23,065 nt of DNA from IMG/VR virus record IMGVR_UViG_3300007609_000093, positions 1-23,065 of that record; one strand, written 5' to 3'. A program made the position numbers and the translations under genes. Below, piece after piece: positions 13,718 through 22,016 of the stretch. This DNA is from a virus. Within the stretch, counting starts at the first letter, position 1. Each line of letters starts with the position of its first letter. Under the pieces are notes generated by a model that was not told the origin of the DNA, did not search any database, and worked only from the letters and a program-made list of their open reading frames with translations.

Positions 13718-14544
13718 TGGTTAATACAACTACTCTTGCAGGTGTTTTGGCTGCTTCTCGAAGAGGCGAGCCGCCAGGACAAACGAGAAGTATTAGAAGC
13801 TCGGGCTCCCCTGCCGCTGAAAGACCTACAGTTACTAGGGGTTCCGGTTCTCCTATTAATGAAAGGGGTTCTTACACTCCTGTAAGCCGTACAACTACTA
13901 CTCAAACGCAACCAAACATCGAAGCTACGCCAGCACCTGCCCCCTCACAAGCACCCCAACCACGAGCACCACTCAACTGGCGTGACGCAGCATACAACGC
14001 ACAAATCGCATCAATTCAACGTGCCCTAGCAGACTTCGAAACAGGAGCCACCACCCGTGGCGAACGATACGGACAAGACTTTACGACAGGTCTACAACGT
14101 CTCGGCTACCGCCCCGCTGAAGGCTTCCAGGCAATGCCTAATGTTCTCGAACAACTCGACCAACCCCAGCCTATGGCTAGAGCACTGTCGGCTGGCGCTG
14201 AAGGTGCCCCCGCAGTTGCAGTACCCCCCGTGTCAGGTGCTTTCGACATTGAAGGCGAGTTTGACCCGTACAGTGCGGCAGCCCGTGGTACCCGTAGTAC
14301 TCGTGATGAGTTTGCTGGTCGTGGGACTCTCCGCTCCTCTGACTTTGCTCGGACATTTGGTGAGTTCCAAAACCGTTTGAACCAACAGCTTGAGGCTATG
14401 GAGACGGCTCGTACACGGTTTGGTCAGGATTTGGCTACTGAGGTTGCTCAGCAGCGTACTCAGGCTCAGGAGCGGCAGCAGGCTGCTCAACGTGATGCGA
14501 TGATGAGGGCTGCTATGGCGGCTGCGGGGGGTGCTGGTTTCTAA
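13717..14544 (+). CDS. Putative internal virion protein, disordered N-terminus and helical C-terminus
   Basis: The 275-residue protein has about 85 residues of Ser/Thr/Pro/Arg-rich, probably disordered sequence. An Ala-rich helix follows (WRDAAYNAQIASIQRALADF), then Pro/Ala linkers, and a long Gln/Arg/Ala helix to the end (NRLNQQLEAMETARTRFG; EVAQQRTQAQERQQAAQ). No family is recognised. Its place after the nozzle and before the giant protein matches the T7 gp14-gp15 or P22 ejection-protein position, so a role in the DNA-ejection complex is inferred. Codon style changes twice within the gene. Both ends are single-base stop/start overlaps. Confidence 0.68.
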   Translation: MVNTTTLAGVLAASRRGEPPGQTRSIRSSGSPAAERPTVTRGSGSPINERGSYTPVSRTTTTQTQPNIEATPAPAPSQAPQPRAPLNWRDAAYNAQIASIQRALADFETGATTRGERYGQDFTTGLQRLGYRPAEGFQAMPNVLEQLDQPQPMARALSAGAEGAPAVAVPPVSGAFDIEGEFDPYSAAARGTRSTRDEFAGRGTLRSSDFARTFGEFQNRLNQQLEAMETARTRFGQDLATEVAQQRTQAQERQQAAQRDAMMRAAMAAAGGAGF

Positions 14545-15776
14545 TGGATAGACCTGTTCTTAAAATTGAGTCGGGGCAAACCCCTCCGCCGCCTCCCACT
14601 ACGCCTCCTTGGTTAGAGCGAGAGACGGGCCTTCCCGCCGTTATGCGTAATTTGGGTCAACAAGCTAGTCAATCTAATTTGCTGTTTGGTGCTCCACCTC
14701 CTGGTACTCCTAGAGAGTCAAGTACTATTCCACAACTTTTAAAAAGTTTCTTTACGGGTATGCCTGCGGAAACAATAGGCACCAGCCCTAGCCCGGACTC
14801 AAGCGTGTCTCAAACTCCTATGTTTACAGATGGTCGAGTTATGGACGCAATACAAGCCGGTCAAATGGACACTGGACAAATCCCTTACGCTTCAGCAGGC
14901 GGGCAAGCTGGACCTACGAGAGCAGATATTGCGGCTCAAATTGCTGCTCAGCTTGGTATAGGAACTGGTGGTGGGGGCGGGGCTGCACGCCCTGATTTTT
15001 CTGCCTACCGGGCTGCTTTAACTGACCAGGCACAGCAGATTAATGCTCAGATTCAGGCGATGTATAACGCTTTGGGTGAAGAAGCTGGTGCCAATGTGGG
15101 CCGTATTCAGGACATTTATGGTGGGGCTTCTGAAGGTATTGGTGACGTTTACGGTAGTGCTATCGGTAATGTCGGTGACGCTTACGGTTCTGCACAGCAA
15201 CAGGCGGCTGACCAACTTGCCCGTCTGGGTATTGAGGAGGCTGCTCCTGCTGTTATTAACCCTATGGCTTTGTCGCAGGCTGAGGCCATCAGCCAACTTG
15301 AACAGGGCCAGGCTGGTGGTCAGGCTGCTACTGAACGGTTTGGTTCGGCGGCTTCTGGGTTTGGTTCTCAGATGGCTCAGGTTGCACAGCAGCAGGGTAC
15401 TGAGATGAACACCGCTGTGTTGAATGCTTTGCAGAACCGTTTGATGGATTCTCTTGCCGCCGAGCAGTCTGGTGGCGGGGGAGGTGGCGGAGGCGGTATG
15501 AGTGTTTCTGACCAGCTGCGTTTGGCACAGTACGCTGATGAGGTATACAACCGAGATGTCCTTGGGCAACTGCCTCTGGAGGAACGCCAGTTTGCTTTTG
15601 AGCAAGCTCAAGCAGCCGCTGACCCCCTAAACAGGTTCTTAGCTGATTCTCAAGAAAGAATTATTGAGTCGCTATTCCCTTCAGGGGGCGGTAGAGCAAC
15701 CGCTTCGCCTGAAGAATTGGTACAATCTGAAGTAGCAGCGTACCAACAACTTAGGCAAGCGCTTGGGCTTGGCTAG
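14544..15776 (+). CDS. Putative internal virion (ejection) protein with Gly-rich linkers
   Basis: The 410-residue protein has a Pro-rich start (SGQTPPPPPTTPPWLERE), a short Gly run (GTGGGGGAARP), and a helical region with three tandem repeats of a YG-containing unit (DIYGGAS, DVYGSAI, DAYGSAQ). Ala/Gln-rich helix follows, then a run of nine glycines around residue 310-320 and a last domain with LPLEERQFAFEQAQAAADPL. Such Gly-linked, Ala/Gln-rich helical proteins are common among ejection proteins that form a trans-envelope channel. This is inferred from composition and gene order; no homolog is named. It starts on the last base of the preceding stop. Confidence 0.68.
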   Translation: MDRPVLKIESGQTPPPPPTTPPWLERETGLPAVMRNLGQQASQSNLLFGAPPPGTPRESSTIPQLLKSFFTGMPAETIGTSPSPDSSVSQTPMFTDGRVMDAIQAGQMDTGQIPYASAGGQAGPTRADIAAQIAAQLGIGTGGGGGAARPDFSAYRAALTDQAQQINAQIQAMYNALGEEAGANVGRIQDIYGGASEGIGDVYGSAIGNVGDAYGSAQQQAADQLARLGIEEAAPAVINPMALSQAEAISQLEQGQAGGQAATERFGSAASGFGSQMAQVAQQQGTEMNTAVLNALQNRLMDSLAAEQSGGGGGGGGGMSVSDQLRLAQYADEVYNRDVLGQLPLEERQFAFEQAQAAADPLNRFLADSQERIIESLFPSGGGRATASPEELVQSEVAAYQQLRQALGLG

Positions 15777-15791
15777 CAGACGGGAGTTAAT

Positions 15792-18700
15792 ATGGCTGAA
15801 CAGCCTCCTAGCTCCGACAGGTTTAGCGATTACGTAAATCTTTATTATTCTCAGCTGACTGGCGGGCAGAAGCAGCCTACTGGTGAGCCTATAAAGTTTC
15901 CCGAGCTTCCGGCACCTAAGCAGGAGCTTGGTTTCTTGGGCCGCACTGTCGATATTTTGTCGCGTCCTATGCGTATTATTAGCAACCCGGCAATGAAAGC
16001 TGTCGAGCTTCCAGAGCGTATGGACAAAGTTCAAGAGCTTCGAGCGGCTGGTGATACAGAAGCTGCGACTAAGGAATCTTTGTCTGCTGTGGGTAGTTTG
16101 TTGGCGTCTCCGTTTACTGGTTTCTTTTCTGATGACCCGTCTAATAAACCGTATTGGTCTGACATTATTGAGCGCCAGGCTGATGTGGTTAATCGTAATG
16201 ACCCTAATTATGTTGATGTTGCTAATAACGTAAACCCTGTAACTAAGGGGGCACTTGGTTTTGTCGGGGATGTGGCTTTGGACCCGTTGTGGTTGGTGCC
16301 GGGGGGTTGGGCTGCCAAGGGAGCACTAACCGCCGCTAAAGAAGGGCCTAAGTTTACTAAGGGTGCTTTGCAAGCTATTGATGTTCCGGGCGCGGTAGCC
16401 CGTAAAGAAGTACCTGAAGCGGCGATGTTGCCGAGTATTACGGGTGCCCCTAGTTTGGGTGTGTCGGACAGCATTATGGCTCGTACCGCACCTAAATACA
16501 GTTTAACTGTCGACGGTAAGACGATGCCTCAGAAGTTTCCGACACGCGCTGCGGCTGAGGAAGCTGTTGAGAAGATGCGAGCTAAGAGCAAAAAGCCGTT
16601 GGTGGATATTGAAACGTTGCCGGATGGACGAGTTTTCCGGGGTTCTAAGGGTTACAAGATTGCTCCGTTAACTGTGGCTGATACTTTCCCGGCTGCCCAG
16701 GCCGCTCAGAAGGTGTCGGACGATTTGGTGGAGAACGCTGCTAAAGGGGCGGCTACCAGTAGTGAGACGGTTATCAAGTCTTTGCAAGAAATCATTGACG
16801 GCAAACAGATTGTTATTGGTGGTAAAGAGGTTGGGTTGAAGGGCGAACTCAACTCGTTCTTTAACTCGCTATCGAAGATGGTGTCTAAGCCCGCTAAGGC
16901 CGGTCAGGCTGCTAAGGCGGGTCGACCTAAGTCATATAAGGCGTGGGTGCCCGCGTTGAAGAGTGACCCCAATTTGTCGAAAGCACGTATTAAGATTCCT
17001 CAGGGCAGTGTGTTGGCGGGGCCGTTTGGTCGTGAGGCAACACTGGATAATGTGTTGAACGTTTATGAGAAGACTCGTAGTCCTGAGATTAAGCAGACTA
17101 TTGAGAAGTTGTTGTTGCAGCCTGCGTATGCGAAGTATAAGGCTGGTTTGACTGCTGGTAAGAGTGTTGACCTTATTGGTAATGCGGCTACTCCGACAGC
17201 TCTTATGGAGGAGGCTACTGAGGCTTCGGTTGCGGCGACTATTGTCCGTAATTTGAAGAACTTGGATGATGCGGAACGTGCTCGGGGTACGGCGTTGTTG
17301 GGCGAGGAGCTGTTTGCTAATTTGCAGACGTTTGGTCCTAAGGAGATGACTAAGTTCCTGGACGAGATGGATGTTATTTTGAAGCAGACTGGCGCGATTG
17401 ATGCGTTGGGTCCTGTGAGTGATGCTTCGTTGACGGGTCGTATGTTGGGGTTGTTTGGTATTGACCAGGCTACTCGGTTGGAGGCTGCTGCTACGGTTGC
17501 TCGTAATGTGCAGGATATTCCTCGGGCCACACCGGAGAGTACGTTAAAGGCTGCTGAGAATGTTAGTGAAAGTGTCCGTGTTGAAGAGGACATTATTCAG
17601 GGTCTAATTAATAACAATTATCCTGCGGATAAAATTAATTTGCGTGGTGGTAAGGGCCGTGAAAAGAGTTTGTTTGCGGCTATTTTGGAAACTCTTGAGA
17701 ACGTGCTTCCAGGTATTACTAAAAACAAGTTGGACCCTAGCCCTGACGTTTACCCTCATGTGTCGAAGACGGGTGTCAAAAACACTAAGCCTAGCTATGG
17801 TGCTGGTGTAGGCGTTGTGCCTAAGATTCCTAATACGTACTTTCAGTTTGATTTGTTTGTGAACATTGCTAAGCACATCGATAACAATTATTTCCGCTCT
17901 GTCGGGGACACCCCGGCTGTTTTGAAAGACCCGTCAGGCAAGCTTTTCCTGGGTGAGAAGTTGGCTCGTGAGAAAGAGCGTTTGGTGTTGACGGCTATGG
18001 AGGTGGCTGAAAAGTTTTACATTGGTCGCGGTATTCCGATGACTATGGATTTGGATGGTGTGTTTACTAATTTGCGGTTTACTCAGGCTTACCGCGAGGT
18101 AGCGGAACAGCTAAAGGTCCTGACTGGTTCGCCTAATGGTGACAGGTTTTTGACACTGGTTTTCTTTAACGGTCAGGGTGGTATGGCTCCGACACAGTTT
18201 ATGGAAGCCATTTCTAAGGTGTTGGCTGGCGGTACCCGTGAGGAAGTTAAGGCGTTACTGACGGCTAGTAAGTCTCGTGTTGGTAAGGATATTAAGAAGA
18301 TTAATTTCTTGGCTCGTGACAAAAGTGTTGCTCGCATGGGAGGCACTTCGTTTAAGAGTTCTACTGTGACAGATAATCTTACGGATGCAATTGTGGCGGC
18401 TGGAGATGACCTTGCCCGTGTTGCTAAGGAAAACGCAGACCAGTACTTAGGTAGAAGTATTGAAGAAGGTAAAGTTATTGCCGCCGCAGTATCCGATGTG
18501 ATTCTGTCATTGATGAACAGCCCTACAGAGTTTGCTACTGCTATTCGTGCTGTGGCTTACTCGGGTCAGATTGTGCAGGATTTTGCTAAGCCGATGAATG
18601 CTACCCAGTTGGGTACTACGATTGCGGCGGGTACTGTGAAGTCTGGTTTGGGTGACGAGATTACTAAGAACGCTAAGCTCGTGGATGATGTGGTTCAGGC

Positions 18701-21188
18701 TTCCACTAAGAATGACACAAAGGCTACTGCTAAGGCTTTGGCTGACCTGTCGGATGATGCTGCTGAGACTTCTAAGAAGATGATGTATGACGGTTACCGT
18801 GTGGCTGAGGATATGCGGGATGGTCGTAGCCCTTACCGTGACGAGTATTTCCAGGATGTACTGGATGAGTTTGAGTTGGGTTCGGTTCGTACTCCCGACA
18901 GGATTGCTACTGAGGGACGCGGCACTGTTGTGTCAATGGCGTTAAAGATTATGGACCCTACCCGCAGATTCTTTGACGCAAAAGCTGGTATGCATACTCG
19001 TGAAATGTTGTGGGGTTCTAGGCTTTTCTTTGGCAGTGGGAACAAAATGGCGCTACTAAGTAAGCCTTTCCTTAAAAGCCTCAAAAACATTATGCGTAAC
19101 GATGATTATGCTAAGCCACTTGTTGAGGGTGGTAAAGAGAGTGTGCTTCAGCGGGCTTTTAAGAATGTGCAGGCTGGTACTAAGTCTCCTGAGGGCACAG
19201 CGTTGCGTAAAGCTGAGGATGATTTGCGCCCAATGATGGCTCAGTTCTTTGACCAAAGTGATACCCTGCAAAACATTTTGTTGGGTAATGCTTTCTTCCG
19301 TACCGGCGCGGGACGCGAAGCCATTAACTCGGTGCTGGACTACAACGCAGTGTTAGGTAAGTCCGGCAGTGTGTCTAAGACGCCGCCGTCTGGTGTTTTC
19401 TTTGACGAGGACTTGGCTGTGAAAACGGCTACTGCCAGGGCTGTAGAAAATGGGCGTAAAGTACCTACACCTGAAGAGATTAACCAGGAGCTGTTTAATC
19501 AGTGGAAGACCTGGGATGTTGAAGACCCTATTGGTTTTATGTACGCCATTAACCGGGCTATGGTGCAGCTGTCGTCTGAGGTGTCGTTTGTTACCTCGTT
19601 TAAACAAAAGGCTATGGAATTAAGTCTTGCCAGCACTAAACCCCAGTCTGGTTTTGTAAAAATTGTTCCGGGCGAGAAGAGTAGGTACGGTAAGTTCCTG
19701 GGCGACGAGCCCCTGTACATGGACAAAGACGTGGCTGAAATGTTTAACGCCATCGACAACTTCGCCAGCTCCAGTAAGCAGTTTGAGGGTGGGTTTGGGC
19801 GTTTAACCCGCACCGTTATTGACCCGGTAACCGACACATGGAAATACGCTATTACGCTGCCCCGTCCCGGTCACCACATCCGTAACATGGTGGGTGACTT
19901 GACGTTGACGTTCTTGGCGGAGGGAACCATTGGTAGTGTTGCGGCTTCTACCAAGGCTTGGCAGATGATGGCTTTCCGTGGAAGTTACTCGGACATTGAC
20001 ATGGCTAAGGCTTTGACCCGTAACGGAATTACCGATATTCCGAAAAACGGCACTGTCATATCTAGTGGTGAACTGGGTTCTTTTACTGCCGAGGAAATTT
20101 TTGACAAACTATTCTTGGGTAAGGGTATTCTGATTCCTGCCCGCCAGCGTGAAGGTTTGATGAACCGACAGGGGTTCACAAATGATGCGGGGCTGTTGGA
20201 TGACGACCTGGTGTCTAACACTTTAAGTCGTACATTGGAGACGGCTGCTGGTGTTGTGAACCCGTTGGCTCTTCGTGGCGGAAAAATTGAGGATGCGGTT
20301 CTTAACTTTGCTGAAGGCCGTGACGCTTACGTGCGTATCCAACACGCTATGCAAATGCTGGAGAAAGCCCAGAAGGGCATGAAGTTGACTCGTGGTTATG
20401 GCACCACAGTTGACCCTAAGAAAATTTCGCAAGACGAGTTGTTTGATGTGATTGCGGAGCGCGTGTCGAAGTATCACCCTGACATGGCTACGTTGTCGAT
20501 TCAGGAAAAGAAGTACCTGCGTCGTATTATGCCGTTTTATCACTGGAACCGTGGTGCTATTCAGGCGGTAAGTGAGACGTTGTTGATGAACCCTGGTCGT
20601 GTGGTGGCTTTGAACAAGGCTTCGTATAACATTGCGGTGGCTGCTGGTATTAATCCTGACTCGTTGTATGACCCGTTCCCTGATGACCAGTTGTTCCCCA
20701 GCTTTCTCCAGGACCAGATGGAAGGCCCGTTGTTTGAGGCTGATGGTAGGTATTATGGGTTCCGGCCAGGTATTGCATCATTCGATGTGATGAACCAGTT
20801 TGCAAGCGGTAACCCCATCGACACAGTGCTGGACAACGCTAACCCGTTGTTTAAGATTCCAATTGAGCTGATGACTGGTACGCGTCTGGGCACGCAGTCT
20901 CGTATTCGTGATTACAGTGACTACATTGACTCCAACATTCCTGGCTTAAACTATGCGGCTAACATTTCAGGTCAGAGTGTCACAGGTTCGTTGTACAGTT
21001 TGCTTACCCGTGGTGGAATGGACCCGCAGTACCAGTTCGAACTGGGTAATAAGGATTCTAACGACCAACTTATCTCCGCACTTAACTGGTTGACGGGTAT
21101 TGGTTTGACGGATTACAGCCGCCCCAGTTACATTAGATTTGCAGAGATTGAGCAGCAGCAAGAGAACCGCGAAGACAGAGGCTTTTAA
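15792..21188 (+). CDS. Giant (1798-residue) internal virion protein
   Basis: This is by far the largest gene in the window. The N-terminus has VGDVALDPLWLVPGG near residue 156, a hydrophobic, glycine-containing stretch. The middle is mostly charged helix. Near residue 1355 is LPRPGHHIRNMVGDLTLTFL, and near 1580 is MPFYHWNRGAIQAVSE; both are patterns I have seen in giant phage internal or polyvalent proteins. Size, place after the nozzle and minor proteins, and lack of tape-measure features fit the largest DNA-ejection protein (T7 gp16 position). I looked for transglycosylase (E-S active site), M23, protease and single-subunit RNA polymerase motifs and saw none. GGGAG lies before the ATG. Confidence 0.8.
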   Translation: MAEQPPSSDRFSDYVNLYYSQLTGGQKQPTGEPIKFPELPAPKQELGFLGRTVDILSRPMRIISNPAMKAVELPERMDKVQELRAAGDTEAATKESLSAVGSLLASPFTGFFSDDPSNKPYWSDIIERQADVVNRNDPNYVDVANNVNPVTKGALGFVGDVALDPLWLVPGGWAAKGALTAAKEGPKFTKGALQAIDVPGAVARKEVPEAAMLPSITGAPSLGVSDSIMARTAPKYSLTVDGKTMPQKFPTRAAAEEAVEKMRAKSKKPLVDIETLPDGRVFRGSKGYKIAPLTVADTFPAAQAAQKVSDDLVENAAKGAATSSETVIKSLQEIIDGKQIVIGGKEVGLKGELNSFFNSLSKMVSKPAKAGQAAKAGRPKSYKAWVPALKSDPNLSKARIKIPQGSVLAGPFGREATLDNVLNVYEKTRSPEIKQTIEKLLLQPAYAKYKAGLTAGKSVDLIGNAATPTALMEEATEASVAATIVRNLKNLDDAERARGTALLGEELFANLQTFGPKEMTKFLDEMDVILKQTGAIDALGPVSDASLTGRMLGLFGIDQATRLEAAATVARNVQDIPRATPESTLKAAENVSESVRVEEDIIQGLINNNYPADKINLRGGKGREKSLFAAILETLENVLPGITKNKLDPSPDVYPHVSKTGVKNTKPSYGAGVGVVPKIPNTYFQFDLFVNIAKHIDNNYFRSVGDTPAVLKDPSGKLFLGEKLAREKERLVLTAMEVAEKFYIGRGIPMTMDLDGVFTNLRFTQAYREVAEQLKVLTGSPNGDRFLTLVFFNGQGGMAPTQFMEAISKVLAGGTREEVKALLTASKSRVGKDIKKINFLARDKSVARMGGTSFKSSTVTDNLTDAIVAAGDDLARVAKENADQYLGRSIEEGKVIAAAVSDVILSLMNSPTEFATAIRAVAYSGQIVQDFAKPMNATQLGTTIAAGTVKSGLGDEITKNAKLVDDVVQASTKNDTKATAKALADLSDDAAETSKKMMYDGYRVAEDMRDGRSPYRDEYFQDVLDEFELGSVRTPDRIATEGRGTVVSMALKIMDPTRRFFDAKAGMHTREMLWGSRLFFGSGNKMALLSKPFLKSLKNIMRNDDYAKPLVEGGKESVLQRAFKNVQAGTKSPEGTALRKAEDDLRPMMAQFFDQSDTLQNILLGNAFFRTGAGREAINSVLDYNAVLGKSGSVSKTPPSGVFFDEDLAVKTATARAVENGRKVPTPEEINQELFNQWKTWDVEDPIGFMYAINRAMVQLSSEVSFVTSFKQKAMELSLASTKPQSGFVKIVPGEKSRYGKFLGDEPLYMDKDVAEMFNAIDNFASSSKQFEGGFGRLTRTVIDPVTDTWKYAITLPRPGHHIRNMVGDLTLTFLAEGTIGSVAASTKAWQMMAFRGSYSDIDMAKALTRNGITDIPKNGTVISSGELGSFTAEEIFDKLFLGKGILIPARQREGLMNRQGFTNDAGLLDDDLVSNTLSRTLETAAGVVNPLALRGGKIEDAVLNFAEGRDAYVRIQHAMQMLEKAQKGMKLTRGYGTTVDPKKISQDELFDVIAERVSKYHPDMATLSIQEKKYLRRIMPFYHWNRGAIQAVSETLLMNPGRVVALNKASYNIAVAAGINPDSLYDPFPDDQLFPSFLQDQMEGPLFEADGRYYGFRPGIASFDVMNQFASGNPIDTVLDNANPLFKIPIELMTGTRLGTQSRIRDYSDYIDSNIPGLNYAANISGQSVTGSLYSLLTRGGMDPQYQFELGNKDSNDQLISALNWLTGIGLTDYSRPSYIRFAEIEQQQENREDRGF

Positions 21189-21192
21189 TGTC

Positions 21193-21465
21193 ATGACTCC
21201 TGAACAGGCATCCCAGTTCCTTATGGATTACGGCCCAATTATTTGGACCGTATTTTTAATTACGGTAATTGTAGGAACTTTAATTAAGATTTGGCCCTTT
21301 ATTTCTAAGGTTGTACACACCATCGACATTATTTCTGAGCTTCCCGACAGGTTGGACAAAATAGAGGCACGCCTTATGGGTGTCGAGCACGAGGTTAAAA
21401 CTAATAATGGTTCAAGTATTAAAGACGCAGTGAAGCGTATTGAGGACCATTTAAACAAGATATAA
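21193..21465 (+). CDS. Small membrane protein with C-terminal coiled coil
   Basis: The 90-residue protein has one hydrophobic segment at about residues 14-36 (IIWTVFLITVIVGTLIKIW). An amphipathic helix follows (ISELPDRLDKIEARLMGV) and an end with EVKTNNGSSIKDAVKRIEDH. That end resembles small single-membrane-span proteins of actinophages (DUF2746-like), some of which are annotated as lysis accessories. I place the start at ATG 21193, 4 nt after the giant gene's stop, rather than at the in-frame ATG at 21139 inside that gene, because the extra 18 residues are unlike the rest. A second holin or antiholin role is possible but not shown. It is the last gene of the plus-strand block. Confidence 0.72.
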   Translation: MTPEQASQFLMDYGPIIWTVFLITVIVGTLIKIWPFISKVVHTIDIISELPDRLDKIEARLMGVEHEVKTNNGSSIKDAVKRIEDHLNKI

Positions 21466-21472
21466 ATAGTGC

Positions 21473-21500
21473 TCCCCCAGTTAGGACGGTAACTGGGGGA
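21473..21500. terminator. Hairpin between convergent transcription blocks
   Basis: A perfect 11-bp inverted repeat, TCCCCCAGTTA (21473-21483) with TAACTGGGGGA (21490-21500), encloses a six-base loop. It sits 8 nt after the plus-strand stop and 13 nt after the minus-strand resolvase stop. There is no real T run on either side, so it may need a factor, act as a transcript-end stabiliser, or terminate weakly. The position supports a two-way role. Confidence 0.6.
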
Positions 21501-21513
21501 ACAATAAAGCTTA

Positions 21514-21927
21514 TCACAGCGGTTTAGGGGCTAAAAGGCCTTTAGTTTCGAAGTAATAGTAGCCGTGGTTGTAGGCGTCTATGTCGTGGGATTTGCTGTG
21601 GTTGCTGGGGCGTTTAACCCCACTGTGCAGGGCTGCCACGGTAAGGACGTTGGCGGGTTGTAGAACAAACTTTGCTCCGATGCGTTGCGCCATTGATTTA
21701 AGGGCACCAATGATTTGGACGGCTATAAATCGTGACCCTGTTTGCACCATTTGTTTACCCTGTCGAAGCCTGTAATCTTCGCACACGATTGTTTTAATGG
21801 GTTGGTTGGTGGTGGCAGTAAATTTTAGTATGTCGTCTAGGTCATAGGTGGTGCGGCTAATAAAAGTACCGTCGTCTTCCCAGAAGGCTATGCCGCTGGT
21901 TTCTCCGGGGTCGACGCTTATGACCAT
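21514..21927 (-). CDS. RuvC-like Holliday-junction resolvase / RNase H-fold nuclease
   Basis: The 137-residue protein opens with VISVDPGETSGIAFW (D6, the first catalytic aspartate of the RuvC/RNase H fold). It has TIVCEDYRL (E50) and ends with KSHDIDAYNHGYYYF (D115 and D117). This order of acidic residues fits phage RuvC-like endonucleases that cut branched DNA, clearing recombination or replication intermediates before packaging. The length is slightly below bacterial RuvC and normal for phage versions. It is transcribed after the polymerase and micro-gene, overlapping the latter by 10 nt. Its ribosome site is weak (GGA only), which suggests coupling to upstream translation. It meets the structural block tail to tail. 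Confidence 0.84.
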   Translation of the reverse strand: MVISVDPGETSGIAFWEDDGTFISRTTYDLDDILKFTATTNQPIKTIVCEDYRLRQGKQMVQTGSRFIAVQIIGALKSMAQRIGAKFVLQPANVLTVAALHSGVKRPSNHSKSHDIDAYNHGYYYFETKGLLAPKPL

Positions 21928-22016
21928 AAGTTTTGTCCGTTATCTACGCAGTGTGTTTCTGCTAGCTCCGCATCACTGTCCATGTATTGGCAGTGGGGGC
22001 ATTCATAGATAATCAT
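21918..22016 (-). CDS. Micro-gene: 32-residue zinc-finger-like peptide between polymerase and resolvase
   Basis: The frame runs from the ATG at 22016-22014 to the TAA at 21920-21918. The peptide starts MIIYECPHCQYM and contains a further HC pair (H22, C23), so C6, C9, H22 and C23 could bind one zinc. A consensus AGGAGG (22024-22029) lies 7 nt upstream. The start overlaps the polymerase stop (ATGA) and the stop overlaps the resolvase start by 10 nt. These linked junctions make it very likely to be a real gene. Function is unknown; nucleic-acid or protein binding is inference. Confidence 0.72.
   Translation of the reverse strand: MIIYECPHCQYMDSDAELAETHCVDNGQNLWS

Noticed and set aside
15018-15611. 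Minus-strand open frame (197 codons) opposite the 14544 gene
   Set aside because: It is a shadow frame with Ser/Leu/Thr-rich composition, wholly inside a supported gene.
15792-21188. Virion RNA polymerase or peptidoglycan transglycosylase within the giant protein
   Set aside because: No single-subunit polymerase motifs or lysozyme-like active-site pattern could be found by eye.
21139-21192. Upstream ATG giving a longer form of the small membrane protein
   Set aside because: The added 18 residues lie inside the giant gene, are basic and unlike the rest, and an ATG just after that gene's stop is a better start.
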